Shown in pieces: positions 12,634 through 26,352 of a stretch of DNA of 64,000 bases. Position 1 is the stretch's first letter; every line of letters begins with the position of its first letter. Source of the stretch: Monodelphis domestica (lineage: Eukaryota > Chordata > Mammalia > Didelphimorphia > Didelphidae). The translations under genes and the position numbers were made by a program. The notes under the pieces are model-generated. The model made no database searches. It was not told the DNA's origin and saw nothing but the letters and a program-made list of their open reading frames with translations. The stretch spans positions 232,429,872-232,493,871 of the forward strand of contig NC_077233.1 of assembly GCF_027887165.1 (NCBI RefSeq), in the 5' to 3' direction.

Positions 12634-13309
12634 TGTGGATCTTAAAACTACTCAGACTCTACTTCAGAAGATTTGATTAAGCTAGTCCCCATTTTTAACA
12701 ATGAAGATACTTGATCAGGAATGTATTGAGAACTTTTAAAATTACTCCACCCTGCTCAGACAGTGCCTTAGGGGAAGATAAAGTTGTAAACTCTGATTGA
12801 ACAATGAAAAGTCCCCAACTCATAGTGAAGCAAAAACCCTAAGCTAGGTAGTCTATTTTTTAGATCCAATACAAAAGGGTGCTAAGTACCTATAAAGGTT
12901 AAATTAATCACTAAAAGGTCAAGCAACTTACAAAAGTTTAATAAAAGAGGTGTGCAGTACTCAGAAGATATAATCTACCCAGAGAAGGTGAGAACTAAGA
13001 ATAGGCAGTCCTGGGAAAAAGCATCTACTGTGATTGGTAGATGTGAAAATTTAGGGGAGGTGACATAAGAAAAAATTTCTTTAAAAGGAGAATTCAGTTC
13101 AGTTTGTTTTTTAGTTCTGTTTGGAAGCTAAATTGGAGCTCTGAACTCAGGTCAGGAATTCAGAGGAGGGTCTCTGAACTAAATTCAGGAGTTGAGGATT
13201 TCAGTGAAGGACTGGAGCTTGATTGGGAAGATCTTGTGGTGAGTGATAAAGACTGACTCTCTCTCCCTTAAGGCTTAGGCCTAGGTCATTTGGCCTAGGC
13301 CCCTTTCTA

Positions 13310-13892
13310 CTATTTTCTCTCTCTTCCTCTTCTCCCTCTCCCCCTCCCTCTCCCTCTCCCCCTCTCCCCCTCTCCCCCTCTCTCCCTTCCTCTCTCTTCC
13401 TCTCTCTTCCTCTCTCTTCCTCTTCCTCTCTCTCTTCCTCTTCCTCTCTCTCTCTCTCTTCCTCTCTCTCTCTCTCTTCCTCTCTCTCTCCCTCTCTCTT
13501 CCTCTCTCTCTCTCTCTCCCTCTCTCTCTCTCTCCCTCTCTCTCTCTCTCCCTCTCTCTCTCTCCCTCTCTCTCTCTCCCTCTCTCTCTCTCCCTCTCTC
13601 TCTCTCCCTCTCTCTCTCTCCCTCTCTCTCTCTCCCTCTCTCTCTCTCCCTCTCTCTCTCCCTCTCTCTCTCTCCCTCTCTCTCTCTCCCTCTCTCTCTC
13701 TCCCTCTCTCTCTCTCCCTCTCTCTCTCTCTCCCTCTCTCTCTCTCCCTCTCTCTCTCCCTCTCCCTCTCTCCCTCTCCCTCTCTCCCTCTCTCTCTCTC
13801 CCTCTCTCTCTCCCTCTCTCTCTCTCCCTCCCTCTCTCTCTCTCTCCCTCTCTCCCTCTCTCTCTCCCTCCCTCTGTCTCTCTGTCTCTCCC
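13310..13892 (+). repeat. CT/CCCTCT-rich expanded low-complexity tract
   Basis: About 580 bases made almost only of C and T, with a higher-order pattern of ccctctctctct-type units, some ten to fourteen bases long, embedded in the LTR. It produces spurious long Arg/Glu/Gly frames on the minus strand, which are not genes. Confidence 0.97.
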
Positions 13893-13989
13893 CTTAATTC
13901 CTTCATTTGTATTAATTAAAATCTCCATAAAACCCAGCTGACTTGGGTATTTTCATATTTGGGAATTTTCCCATGGCAACCATTTATTT

Positions 13990-14671
<682 letters not shown>

Positions 14672-14769
14672 ATATAAATCAAGACACTAAAAATTATCTT
14701 TACAGTTTGGCTGAAACCTTTACAGTTTTGGCAACTCACAGTCTTACCACATTTTCACAGTTACAGGTA

Positions 14770-16262
14770 CTGGCTAAGAGACAGAAAGGAGGATCAGTGG
14801 AACAGACTAGGAGTAAATGACCTCAGCAAGACAGTCTATGACAAGCCCAAAGATCCCAACTTTTGGGATGAAAACCCACTATTTAATAAAAACTGCTGGG
14901 AAATTTGGAAGACAGTATGGGAGAAATTAGGTTTGGATCAACATCTCACACCCTACACCAAGATAAACTCAGAATGGGTGAATGACTTGAATATAAAGGA
15001 AACTATAAGCAAATTAGGTGAACACAGAATAGTATGCATGTCAGATCTTTGGGAAAGACTTTAAAACCAAGCAAGAGCTAGAAAAAAATCACAAAATGTA
15101 AAATCAATAATTTTGACTACATCAAATTAAAGTTTTTGTACAAACAAAACTAATGCAACCAAAATTAGAAGGGAAGCAACAAATTGGGAAACAATCTTCA
15201 TTACAAAAACCTCTGACAATGGTCTAATTATTCAAATTTATAAAGAACTAAAACTATTGTACAAAAAATTAAGCCATTCTCCAATAGATAAATAGGCAAG
15301 GGACATGAATAGGCAATTTTCAATTAAAGAAATCAAAACTATTAATAAGCATATGAAAAAATGCTCTAAATCTCTTATAATCAGAGAGATGCAAATCAAA
15401 ACAACTCTGAGATATCACCTAACACCTAGCAGATTGGCTAACATGACAGCAAAGGAAAGTAATGAATGCTGGAGGGGATGTGGTCAAGTTCAGACATTAA
15501 TGCATTGCTGGTGGAGTTGTGAATTGATCCAACCATTCTGGAGGGCAATTTGGAACTATGCCCAAAGGATGCTAAAAGACTGTCTGCCCTTTGATCCAGT
15601 CATAGCACTGCTGGGTTTGTACCCCAAGGAGATAATAAGGAAAAACAAGAATATTCATAGCTGTGCTCTTTGTGGTGGCAAAAAATTGGAAAACGAGGGG
15701 ATGCCCTTCAATCGGAGAATGGCTGAACAAATTGTGGTATATGTTGGTGATGGAATACTATAGTGCTCAAATGAATAATAAAGTGGAGGAATTCCATGGG
15801 AACTGGAATGACCTCTAGGAATTGATGCAGAGGTAAAGGAGCAGAACCAGGAGAACATTATACACAGAGACTGATACACTGTGGTACAATAGAATGTAAT
15901 GAACTTCTCCATTAGTGTCAATGCAGTGATCCTGAACAATTTGAAAGGATCTATGAGAGAAAACACTATCCACAAGCAGAGGACAAACTGTGGGAGTAGA
16001 AACACCAAAAAAAACCAACTGCTTGAATACATGGGTCGAGGGGATATGACTGTGGATGTAGACTCTAAATGAATATCCTAATGCAAACACCAACAACATG
16101 GAAATAGGTTCTGATCAAGGACACAAGTAATACCCAATGAAATTGCGTGTCGGCTGTGGGAAGGATGGGGGAGATGAGGGAGGGAAATAATTTGATTCTT
16201 GTAACCAAGGAATAATGTTCTAAATTGACTAAATAAATTAATTCCAAAAAATAAAAAATAAA
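14770..16262 (+). pseudogene. L1 ORF2 C-terminal region and 3'UTR
   Basis: The 5' part translates as the ORF2 segment with KDPNFWDENPLFNKNCWEIWK. An in-frame TAA lies near 15061, and a further open frame at 15305-15763 encodes the Cys-rich end: HLTPSRLANMTAK followed by Cys and His positions in CWRGCGQ and MHCWWSC. The 3'UTR follows and ends in an A-rich tail. It is the downstream half of the L1 split by the LTR. Confidence 0.85.
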
Positions 16263-16299
16263 ATAAAATAAGCAACAATGACAACAACAGCAAAAAATA

Positions 16300-18200
16300 A
16301 TGTGCTCTCTTTCATGATGGGGAATTAACTGCTTCTTTTTACTCCTAACTGCTGATTGTTTATTTGGGTGAGCATCATTGTTATCTCACACAGTTTCTAA
16401 TGCCTGACTTAAACTCAGGAACTCTCATACTCAAGATTACCCAAGAGAGAACTCCTAAGACTAAAAAACATTCATTCTCAAAATAATGTAATACTTGGGC
16501 CCTTTCTCTGGTGCATGCCTGAATTTGAAGTACAGCTGGACTATATAAAGAACATAATTCTTTAGCTTGCCATTATCTACAGATGAAGCTGCTCAAATGG
16601 TAGTGTTTTGTTTTTCCCTTGTCCTAGAAGTGAAGATTTCACAAGAATGGGGATGTGCATGGACATGGAGGGTTGAACAGAGTTTCTGCATTCTGGTAGT
16701 TTCAGCTTGGCATTTGGTTTTCACTCTGAGTTTGTGAAGAGTAAGAGAGTTGGGGAAATGCTTGCAGCCACAGCACCTATAACCACTGTCATGATTAGGT
16801 AACTAAACATGTGGATACCACTTGGAAGGGAAATAAGAGACTATGGCTCTTTGAGTTGGTCACATAAATAATATATATGCTTTTTCCCATTCCCTTTTCT
16901 TCCTCTCCCCTTCCAACTATGAGTTCCTTATTCCAAAGCTGATCTTTATTCTTTAAAGTTATATTTTTTATTTCTTTTTAATTAGTGCTAATAGTAGCTT
17001 GCTTTAAAAAAAAGCTTGATTGAGCAAAAGTATTCTGGTGAGCATATCTCCTTCCTGTGAATAGAGAGAAAACAATATCTGGCATATAAGACAGAATAAG
17101 AAAATTAGGTCGGAGAACATGGGCATTCTGTTTCAGATTTTTACCAGAGAGTTCTGTTTTGGGTTTCCTAAGCCATAAGAGAATTTTATAAATTAAAAAA
17201 AAATGATAATTTGTCCCAACATAAATTAAAAACTGAATCCATAGTTTTCCTTCAGAAGAGAGCCAATTGCCATGGTTCTTGGTTTAAGGAGGAGGAGGTA
17301 TGTCAGAGGAATCTCTTAATTAGACTTCATGTCTAGTGAGAGGGGGAAAGGAATGATTGGAAAAGATTGGTAATCTTTTATCTAATCTAATACATTCCAA
17401 AGATATTGGCCAGAGAAGAGGGAACAAGTACTTTGCCCTTCTTATAGTAGTCCAGAAAGTGAATTTTTCTACTTTATACAAATAACACTGATAATCTACA
17501 TAAGTCTCTGACCTGTGTTTACAAAAGAAACAAAGGCAGTGCAAAGCAACCAGAAATAGGAAGACCAGGCTACATTCAAGCACATGTAATTGTGCTCAAA
17601 AGCTCATTGTTATATGTTTCTTGTGGAATTCTCCCTTTTTGCTCTTATTGGAGGGATTGGAAGAAAGGGATATACTCCTTCCGTGCCACCTACCCCACCC
17701 CCATCCTTCCTTACTGGTGAAAGGTCAGCTATCATCACTGACTAATAAGATATTAGAAATAAATTCTAAACTAGTATATTCTCTGGTGAAGAAGAGAATA
17801 AGAAAGCCAAATAAATCTGAGGAAGAATGTGAGAAAAGCTGGAAAGAGTTTTATAAAATAATGCAAAACAAACTGAGAACTAGAAGAAAAGGATTCGATC
17901 TATAACCACAAAAGAAGAAAAGTGAATAAAAATGGACAAAGAATCCTGGTAAAGACTTAGAGGTGTTGACTGAAAAGCTGTTATCAGTTAAAATAAAATA
18001 AGAAGCTTTTATTAGTATTAAGCTAGAATGAAATAATGATTGCTCATAAAAAGCTTCACTGTTCTAATGGTGAAGATATTAAGTACATACATAAATATAA
18101 CCAATATAAATATACACTGAATAAATACAAACTCATACAATAGTTAAATACAAGCCAATTTGGAAGGAAAGGCACTTACAACTAGAGAGAAGAAAGGTGA
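16300..18200. other. No gene or clear repeat recognised
   Basis: Mostly single-copy-looking AT-rich sequence. Short frames on both strands (for example minus 17320-17583 and plus 17621-17905) have no recognisable domain, no conserved splice context and no start context worth calling. Confidence 0.5.
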
Positions 18201-18209
18201 ATTAATAAA

Positions 18210-18950
18210 AGTCCCCTATAAAAGATGATGCTTGAACTGCATAGAGAGATTCTATGAGGAAGAGATCATCAGGGACTACATTCTAGCCTGGGGAATGGCT
18301 AGTAGAAAGGCCTGGAGAAGGGAGATGGAGTATTGTGTGAAGAACAGAAACAAGGCCAGTATAGCTGAATTTCAGATGGGGGAGAAGGGAGTGTTTGGAG
18401 GGAAGGAATGGGGGTATGGAAGAGTAATGTCCAACTAGACTGAAAAGACAGGTTGCAGTAACATATAGGCCTTAAATGCTGACCAGAAAAGCTCATATTT
18501 GATCCTAGAGGTTATAGAAAGCCACAGGATTTGACCAAATATAAGAAATTACTTGGTCAGATCCCTGTTTAAGGAGAATTACTTTGATAGCAATGTACAG
18601 GAGGAACTGTAGAGGTAAGAGATGAGGCAGAGACCTCACTTAGGAAGCTGTTGTAGCAATCTAGATAAAAAGTGATAAGGGCTTATGTGCGTTAATGGGG
18701 CTGTGTAACTGGAGAGAAGGAGTAAGATGTTAAAGATAATATGGAGGTAAATACAGCAAGATTGGTAATTAATTGGCTATGTAGGGTGGTGACACCTTCA
18801 ATAGAAATAGGGAAGGCTGGAAGGGAAGAGGATTTTGAAGAAAAGATATATTCAGTCTTGGAAATGTTAAGTTTGAGATGTCTCCTGGACATCCCATTTG
18901 AAATTTCTGGTGATTGAAGACTGAAGTTCAAGGTTAAGATGGCTGGTCAA
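18210..18950 (+). repeat. Long dispersed marsupial repeat, second copy
   Basis: Shares ordered phrases with the copies at 6570 and 21870: cttgaactg near the start, cctggagaagggagatggag, tttgatcctagaggttatagaaagccac, and agaattactttgatagcaa. No coding potential. Confidence 0.65.
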
Positions 18951-18954
18951 CTAC

Positions 18955-20056
18955 TGTTAGAGTTAAAATGGTTGAGGTCTTAAACTGTAGTGAGTTAAAA
19001 TGGTGGAAGATATAAATTGTGATAGATATAAGAGAGGGTGAGTAAATTTGACCGCAGAAAATGTTTCACTACAGTGTCTAGGTTTTAAATCAAATATAAG
19101 GTGGTTGCCAGGGAAATATTCCCAATTATTCAAATACCCAAGTCAACTGGGTTTTATAGAGATTTTTAATTAATTATATAATGAGGAATTAGAGAGAGAA
19201 AGAGTAGGAAAGAAATAATTATGAAGGGCCTCAAGCCAATATGGCCTAGACCTGAGTCTTAAGAGAGAGAATCAGTCAGTCTTTTAACACTCACCACAAG
19301 GTCTGCCTAAACAAGGATTCTAGTGACACCAGGCCAGCTCCATCTCAGCTGACTTCACCAGAGAGCCTTCCAGCGAGACCTCCTTAGAGATTGTCCTCCA
19401 AGAGCTTCCCTTCTCCAGAGCCTCTCTCAAGAGATTCTTCCCAAGCGATCCTCATCAGAGATCCTCCAAAAGGATTTCTCCAAAAGGATATCTCTCAAGA
19501 GATTCTGCTTTTTCTTATATAGGGGTTTTTCTCCTATGTCACCTCCCCTAAGTCCTTACATCTACCAATCACTGTAGATGTTTTCCAAAGGACTGCCCAT
19601 CTGAATTCCTGCTAAGTCGACTAATCTCCTCAGGTAAGTCTAAACCAGTGAAAACACAGCTGAGTCAACTAATCTTCTTAAGACAAAACTTGCCCGACCC
19701 TTTTAGGTACCTAGTATCTCCTTGTATCAATTCTAAAAACAGGCCTGGCTCAAAGAACTCCTTGCCCCACCATAAGCATGGATCCAAGTACTTTCTTTGT
19801 TTAGCAAGGAGTTTTCTGCCCTAAAGCAGTCTTAAGTACGGGTGGAATAGAGGTCCTCCCATAGCAAAGAGTTTTCTCCCCTAAAGCAGTCCCAAGTAGG
19901 GATGGGGTAGAGATCCTCCCATAGCAAGGAGTTTTCACATTCAAGTAGAGTTCTCACTATCTGGTAGGGAATTATTTCAAGTAGGGAATTGGAGGATTCC
20001 TCAATGTGGAGTAAAATTTTTAACATTCATAAGTCTGTGAAATTTTAAAGTTTACA
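18955..20056 (-). mobile_element. Solo LTR (family A), copy 3
   Basis: On the minus strand it starts TGTAAACTTTAAAATTTC and ends CATTTTAACTCTAACA, flanked by perfect CTAC duplications (18951-18954 and 20057-20060). At 1.1 kb it is longer than its relatives. Part of the excess is an imperfect tandem duplication of about 60 bases near 19803-19935 and short aaaggat-type repeats near 19440-19500. It retains the gacttgggtatt and agattttaattaa-type segments shared with other copies. Confidence 0.82.
19803..19935 (+). repeat. Imperfect tandem repeat inside LTR copy 3
   Basis: A unit beginning agcaaggagttttct and ending gatcctcccat occurs about twice, with a partial third copy. The units differ at several positions. 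Confidence 0.85.
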
Positions 20057-20060
20057 CTAC

Positions 20061-21865
20061 AAAGAGGTAATAGTTAAATTTAGGAGAGTTGATGAGGTTA
20101 CCAAAAGAGAGTGTGTGGAAGAGAAGAGGGCCTATGAGAGAATCTTTTAGAACTTCCTTGGATGGGTGCATGATCTAGATGTTAAGCCAGTAAAGGAGAC
20201 TAAACAAGATCAATCAGAAAAGTAGGAAGAAAACCAGGACAGAGCAATGTCAAGAAAACCTAGAGAAGAAATTCTTCAAAATTTCTCATGGAGGCCTTAT
20301 CCTTGTTGCATATCCTTGCTATGTTAGTGTAAAGCAAACCTCCTTTTGTTAACATTTCAATGATTTTAGAGAACCTTGTTTGTCCCAGTGATGAATCGGA
20401 ACTAAGAGAGGATGCTAGCATCCCCTAATGGCTGGTAACTTTGGAGAGAACTTTCTGTTGAGTGATGATTTTGGAAACCAGATTACAAAGAGGACTATGT
20501 TTAAGGAGAGGAAAAGATTTTAAGAAATTTTAAAAACTAAAATTAATTACTTTAAATGAAATAGTTGCAAAACAAATTACTTATATTGAAGCTTAATATT
20601 AAGTTTCTTATAAATCATTTAATAAAAATATTTAAAAGAGATTACAGAAAACATGGGCTTAACTGGAATCAGAGGACACAAAGAACAAAGGACACTGCTT
20701 CCAAAAGAAAGGACACAGTCTTAAACTCTTGAGGGCTAAAAGGAGGTAACAATACTCTGAGTAATAAGGGAGGCAATTAGAAGTGGGAGTGAAGTATTCA
20801 GAGGCAGGATGCATGCCTGAGTCACTGGGAGTTCTCCTTTTCACAGGCAGTCCTGGGGGTGAGAGATCAACTCAGGTCCAAACTACATCCTTAACTCTCA
20901 TTTTGTTTGGAATTCTCTAGAACTGTTTCTTTCATGTTCCTTCAGTATTATTATAGCCTCCGTGATGTCACTGAGCTATTTTTTACAGAAATGTTATAGA
21001 ATCACGGCACTTACAAGAAGGAGGATTTAGAATTATCAACTCTAGATTCATGCTAAACTAAATTCCAGTTGTCTAGAGGTGGGATCCTTATCCCTTTTTT
21101 GCAAAGTCTTTGAATATACAGAGTACATTATCACATCATCAGTTGCTTACAGATAGAAAGATAACATGGAAAACTTGGTTGCCAAATTCTTTGTTCCAAC
21201 TATTAGATCATGCTCCTTTTCTTGAACATCCTGACCAAGAAAATGGGAAAACACAGAAAAGGACTATGGTGTGGAACAAGGAAATACTTTCAATCAATGG
21301 GTTTTTAACATATCATCAATCAAGAAAACTTAGTCACAAGAACACTGAGATAATTTCCCCTTCTACTTTATTGCAAGTTATAACATTACTTAATCTGGGT
21401 AAAGGGGAACTCATTTTGGAATTTTACCAAAGAGTTCACAAGTACTACTTTAAAAAAAAAGAAGCAACTTTAAAAAACTGAAGCTCAAAATAAGGATGTC
21501 ATACCAAACCATGAATTAAATTCTTTTATACCATGATTCCAGCTTCCAAGAGAGAAACAGAGTGTCAAAGAAAAATATAAGAGTACTCAGAGTTGGCCCT
21601 GGAATTTGAAAAACTTGAATTCAAATTGTACTTTTAAGAAATATTAGATTTTTATTCTACAAGTCACAGCCTCCCAGAACATGAGGCTACATTCCAAGTG
21701 GAACAAAATGATCTGCATTAGCAGAAGTTTTCTCACGTGGAATTCTCTATACCATTAGAACCATTCATTTTTAGATTAAAAAAAAAAACACCTTTTCTTT
21801 TCCTTTTTAATGTTCAAAGTATATAGTCCTGGGGAAAATACCAATTGATCAAGAACAATTAACTA
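20061..21865. other. No gene or clear repeat recognised
   Basis: AT-rich, mostly unique-looking sequence. A 123-codon plus-strand frame (21110-21481) has no recognisable domain and no supporting splice or promoter signals, so I do not call it a gene. This is expected to lie within an IQCK intron. Confidence 0.45.
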
Positions 21866-21869
21866 AAAG

Positions 21870-22500
21870 TCAGCAAAGTAGTAGGCACTGGAGACAGACA
21901 AAACTGAAACTGTCCCTCGGGGAGTTTATAGGCTATTGGAGAAGACAATATGAACATATATGAAAGATGTACAGAACAGATAAAAATACATATAAGGCAA
22001 CTTTGGGGAGAGGGCCCCAGAGTTAAGGGAGGGGGAACAGAATCAGGAAAAGCTACATGCAGAAAGTGGCAAAGGAGATGAGTTTTAAAGAACCAGTGAT
22101 TTGCAGATGCAGATTTGAGAGAGTGCATTCTATTCATGGGAGACAGCAAGACAGGAAATAGAATGCCATGTATGATGAATAGCAAGAAAATCAGTTTATC
22201 TATTCTGTAATGGACTTAAAAAGATATAATGCGTAAGAAGCCTGGAAAGGTAGGTTGGGGTTAGGATGTGGAGGGTTTTAAAAACTAAAAAGAATTGATG
22301 TTTAATTTTAGAGGCGATTGGAATTTAAGTAGAAGGATGTCATAGTCATATCCACACTTTAGGAAAATCATTTTGGCAGCTATATGGAAGACAGATTGGA
22401 GAGGAAAGACCCTTGAGACAAGAAAACTACTGTAATAGTCCAGGTATAAAGTGCTAAATCCCTGAACAAGGATAATGGCTAGATAAATAGAAAAAAGGGA
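21870..22500 (+). repeat. Long dispersed marsupial repeat, third copy
   Basis: Opens with a MIR-like phrase (taggcactggagacagac, then gggagtttatagg) and continues with segments matching the other two copies: agaagcctggaaaggtagg, ttttggcagctatatggaag, and actgtaatagtccaggt. Confidence 0.65.
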
Positions 22501-22547
22501 TCCATGAGAAAGAAGCTATGATTATAGAAATAGCAAAATATGGGACA

Positions 22548-22745
22548 CCTAGATGTCTCCATGGATAGAGCACCAGGCCTGGAGTTGGAAGGATCTAGGT
22601 TCAAATCTGGCCTCAGACACTTCCTAGCTGGCTGACCCTGGGCAAGTCACTTAACCTCAATTGCCTAATTTTTTTATAGCTTTCCTCTCTCAGAATCTAT
22701 AATCAGTATTGATTCCATGCCAGAATGTTAGGGTTTTTAAAAAAA
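22548..22745 (+). mobile_element. Marsupial tRNA-type SINE
   Basis: Shows the tRNA-like body (tggatagagcaccaggcctgg, ggttcaaatctggcctcag), gaccctgggcaagtcactta, and an A-rich end at about 22738. Several substitutions show it is not recent. Confidence 0.85.
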
Positions 22746-22844
22746 TAGGAAAATGTTGTACGGGTTAAAAATTATTTGACTAAATTTATTTGTTAAAAAG
22801 AATTATTCTGGTCACCTTTTATAAAATTAACTCTTAAGTCACAA

Positions 22845-23240
22845 GGCTGTTAGCAGTTTTAGTAGCTTTATTACAGTAGGGTAGAAATAGTAAAGAGGGA
22901 AATGTAGGAATGGGATAGGGGAACTGTCTAGCGTACCACTCTAAGTCTGCTCCAAAGAAATCTAGCTCACTCCTAACAAAGTTCCAATCTCTGGCCAGAG
23001 GAGTGGGAGAATCTCAGCCTCCAAAGCAGAAGTGCCAAGCAGAAGAATCCATTCAGGATCATCCTATGCACTGAGCCACCAGATACCATACACCTTCCTC
23101 ACCATCCATATGGAGTTTCTGCACTTTCTGAGCAACTCCATCAAAGTCCCACATTTCTAGCATCAGTTCCTACTGATCCATCATCTTCTCCTCAAATATA
23201 TTCTCTTTAGTATGTATAAAGCTACCTCCATGGTGTAACC
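22845..23240 (-). mobile_element. Possible LTR fragment
   Basis: The plus strand carries gtagctttattacagtaggg, whose complement gives an AATAAAG signal, followed by moderately GC-rich sequence as in an LTR read on the minus strand. No boundaries or duplication were found. Confidence 0.35.
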
Positions 23241-23442
23241 AACACTTACTTAGGAACCTAGAGACTCCTACAGTAGCCACTCTGAAAAAAAAGCTCAACT
23301 TGCAGGATCACTGTTCAAGTCTCTATGCTCAGGTCAAGAAACATAGTAGAAAAGTTGAACTTAGGTCTGGAATTGTACTTGGATAAGCATCTATTCTAAC
23401 AAACATCATATTCAAAAAGTTTGTATTTTTGCCTAATTTTTA

Positions 23443-23600
23443 GAAGGGGAAAGAGAGGGAGAGAAAGTGGGGAAAGGTAGAGAAAGGGTAAAGAAGGAAA
23501 AAAGTGATGAGAAAAGAAAGAGAGAGGGGGAAAGGCGAGACAGGAGAGGAGAGGGAAAGGAAAAGACTGAAACAAAGAGAGAAAGAAACATGGAGGGAGG
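23443..23600 (+). repeat. Purine-rich low-complexity tract
   Basis: A run of G/A-rich sequence (gggaaagagagggagagaaa and similar) with few pyrimidines. The minus-strand frames across it (Ser/Phe/Pro/Leu-rich) are artefacts of this composition. Confidence 0.85.
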
Positions 23601-23759
23601 TGGGGGGGAGCTACCTGATGTGCATGAGTAGAGTTTCCAGATAAGGAGCTCCAAATGAAACTCAAATGAAATCATAGATGTGAAAGGGGAATTTTATTCT
23701 TTGTCTATTTTCAGTTAACACTTACTTAGCCCCTACTTTGTTATCAAGTAACTTGGAGA

Positions 23760-24312
23760 GCTCTACCCTTTTAACCCAATCAATCAGAAACTTATGAATC
23801 CTTTGATAAGAGTTGACAATTTCAGAGGATGAGGTATGGATCCCACAGATACTGACCCCCTGGGCAGTACTAGGCAATTTGAATCTGTGATTGGCTCCTG
23901 TGAAGAAGGGAAGGGACAGGAGGTGACTATAAAAGTCCTGAAAGTCTTTAGCTAGGAGTCTTCCGTCTGCTGGAAGATCTTAGACTGGGACTGTAGCCTG
24001 AGACTTTAACCTGGGACTCTGGACTACTCCTGGATCTTCTCCTTTGGAGCTTCAGTTGGGTGAGTAAGTAGCTGGCCTTCCTTTACTGGCTTCTGGAGAG
24101 ATTTATTCCAGAGAGGCCTTCCTCTCTTGGAGGAGGATGTGTGGGTGGAATACCCAGTCTTCTGGTTGAGAGTTAACAAGTCCTGCTGGGCTGAGCCAAG
24201 TACTAGAGCAATATTTAGTGTGATAGGTTAGACATCTTCTGTACCCTGATTTATTTTAGAACTCTCACATATTTAGTCAAACCCCTAAATTTAATTCCTT
24301 TAATAGATATGG
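23760..24312 (+). mobile_element. LTR, third family (TATA-containing)
   Basis: Contains a clear promoter-like GTGACTATAAAAGTCC at about 23924. Upstream phrases (gaccccctgggcagt) are shared with the element at about 57920-58466, as is the later gtgataggttagacatctt. The end near aatttaattcctttaatag resembles a U5 end. Boundaries are approximate. Confidence 0.55.
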
Positions 24313-24451
24313 ATCTTTAAAATGATAGCAATAAAAGTAATGGTGTTAAGCGCAGGTAGTCTGAAGTCTTTGGTCCTAACATGACCTATAGGCTGAAGAA
24401 CTTCTGAACTTTTCTCCAGAAATAGTAAATGTGATACAGTGCAAAGAGTCC

Positions 24452-25294
24452 TGTGAATCTTAAAACTGCTCAGACTCTACTTCAGAAGATTTGATTAAGC
24501 TATTCTCCATTTTTAACAATGGAGGTACTTGGTCAGGAATGTATTGAGAATTTTTAAAATTACTCCATCCTACTCAGACAGTGCCTTAGGGGAAGATAAA
24601 GTTGAAAACTCCTGATTGAACATTGAAAAGTCCCTGACTCATACTTATAGTGAAGCTAAAACCTTAAGCTAGGTCTATTTTTAGATCTAATACAAAAAGG
24701 TGCTCAGTACCTATAAAGGTTAAATTAATACCTAAAAGGTCAAGCAACTTACAAAAGGCAAGCTTAACAAAAGAGGTGTGAAGTACTCAGTAGATTTAAT
24801 CTAACCAGAGAAGGTGAGAACAAAAAAAGATGAGAACTAAAGGCAGTCCTGGGAAAAAGTGTCTACTGTGATTAGTAGACGTGAAAATTTAGAGGTGACA
24901 TAAGAGAAAATTTCTTTTAAAAGTAAGGGACTTATTGAGTTGAAGGGAATTTTTGGATTGGAAGTTAGTTGGAGTTGGAATTCAGAGTTTTGGAGTTTGC
25001 TTGAAGATGATCTTGTGGTGAGTGATAAAGACTGACTCTCTCTCCCTTGGGCTTTCTACTATTTTCTCTTTCTCTCTCTCTCTCTCTCCTTCCCTTATTT
25101 CCTTCATTTATATTAATTAAAATCTCCATAAAACCCAACTGACTTGGGTATTTTCATATTTGGGAATTCTTCCATGGCGACCACTTAATTTTAGATTTTA
25201 AATCAAGACACTAAAAATTATCTTTACAGTTTGGCCGAAAACTTTACAAAACAAAAACAATTCAGTTTTGGCAAACCACATTTTCACAGTTACA
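24452..25294 (+). mobile_element. Solo LTR (family A), copy 4
   Basis: Starts TGTGAATCTTAAAACTGCTC and ends CACATTTTCACAGTTACA, with perfect GTCC duplications (24448-24451 and 25295-25298). It has a short (CT)n tract near 25065-25090. At 843 bp it is probably close to the family's unexpanded length. Confidence 0.88.
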
Positions 25295-25444
25295 GTCCTA
25301 GACTTGGAGTTCAATGACTAAAGTCAAATCCCAGCTCTGCCATTTACTAATATTATCTGTATGCTTATGGGTTAGTCTCTCAGCTCTCTAGGGCCTGGGT
25401 TTTAGCTTCCTCATCTATAAAAAAAAAAAGTTAGACTAGATGGT

Positions 25445-25690
25445 CTCTAAGGTCTACTCAAAGGCAGGTAGGTGGATAGAATGTCAAGTTTGGAGTCAGG
25501 AAGACAGATCTTCCAGAGTTCAAATCAAGCCTGACACTAGCTGTGTGAGCCTGGGCATGTTTGTCTCAGTTTCCTCGTATGTAAAATGAGCTGGTGAAGG
25601 AAATGGCAAACTACTCCAACATCTTTGCCAAGATAACACCAAATGGAGTTATAAGGACTCAGCCACAACTGAAATAATAACAAAAGGTCT
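25445..25690 (+). mobile_element. SINE with RTE-type tail
   Basis: Body with ggcaggtaggtggatagaat, gagttcaaatcaagcctgac and cctcgtatgtaaaatgagct, then aaatggcaaactactccaac and cacaactgaaataataac. Same family as the elements at 7030, 58470 and 59835. Confidence 0.8.
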
Positions 25691-26197
25691 TTTCTAGCTC
25701 GTGGGGTATAAGTATTTTCTATTTCCAACCTCTTCTAAGACTTAAATTCCTGGAGGGTAAGGGTGATTTTCTTGTTTTGTCTTGTTTAATAAACTGTCCT
25801 CCCTTTACCTGAGGTTATAGACATCTAGCTATTCCATTTGTATCTCCAGCACTTAGCAAAGTGTTTTGCACACAGTAAGGTCTTAACACATGGTTTTTCA
25901 ATCATTCACTCATTCATATTTTCATGATTCACTGATTGCAAGAGGTCTTTCCCTGTTTCTCCCTCTGTTAGTACCTTCCCTCAGAGATCACCACCCCTCA
26001 ACACTATTGCTATATTTTATGTATATAGCTATTTGCACGTTGCCTCCCCATGAAGAGTTGAAACTGGAGAGAAGGAACTAGGTTCTTCCCTTTCTTGGTA
26101 CCCTCAGCACTTAGCATCTAAGTAATTTAGCACAACTTAGTGCCTGGGCACAGAGTAAACTACTAAATAAATGTCCAGCCCCAGTACAAGCCTTTAG

Positions 26198-26207
26198 CCC
26201 CGCCCCC
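26198..26207. promoter_or_regulatory. GC box (Sp/KLF-type site)
   Basis: CCCCGCCCCC, a strong Sp1-type match, at the left edge of the CpG-rich region and therefore within the start of IQCK intron 1. Confidence 0.55.
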
Positions 26208-26352
26208 ACCTTGACTGCTTCCGTCGGGGCCATCTGTCACACCCCCTTGCACCACCTCTTCCACATTGGTTCCGCCTCTATTCCTCTGGCTCCTCTTTAG
26301 AACTCCGCACTGATTGCCCCGCCCTCCTCCCGCCTAGTTTCGTGGCTCCTAC

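Noticed and set aside
13281..13928. Two overlapping minus-strand frames of about 200 residues rich in Arg, Glu and Gly
   Set aside because: They are translations of the CT-rich low-complexity tract in three related frames; no gene.
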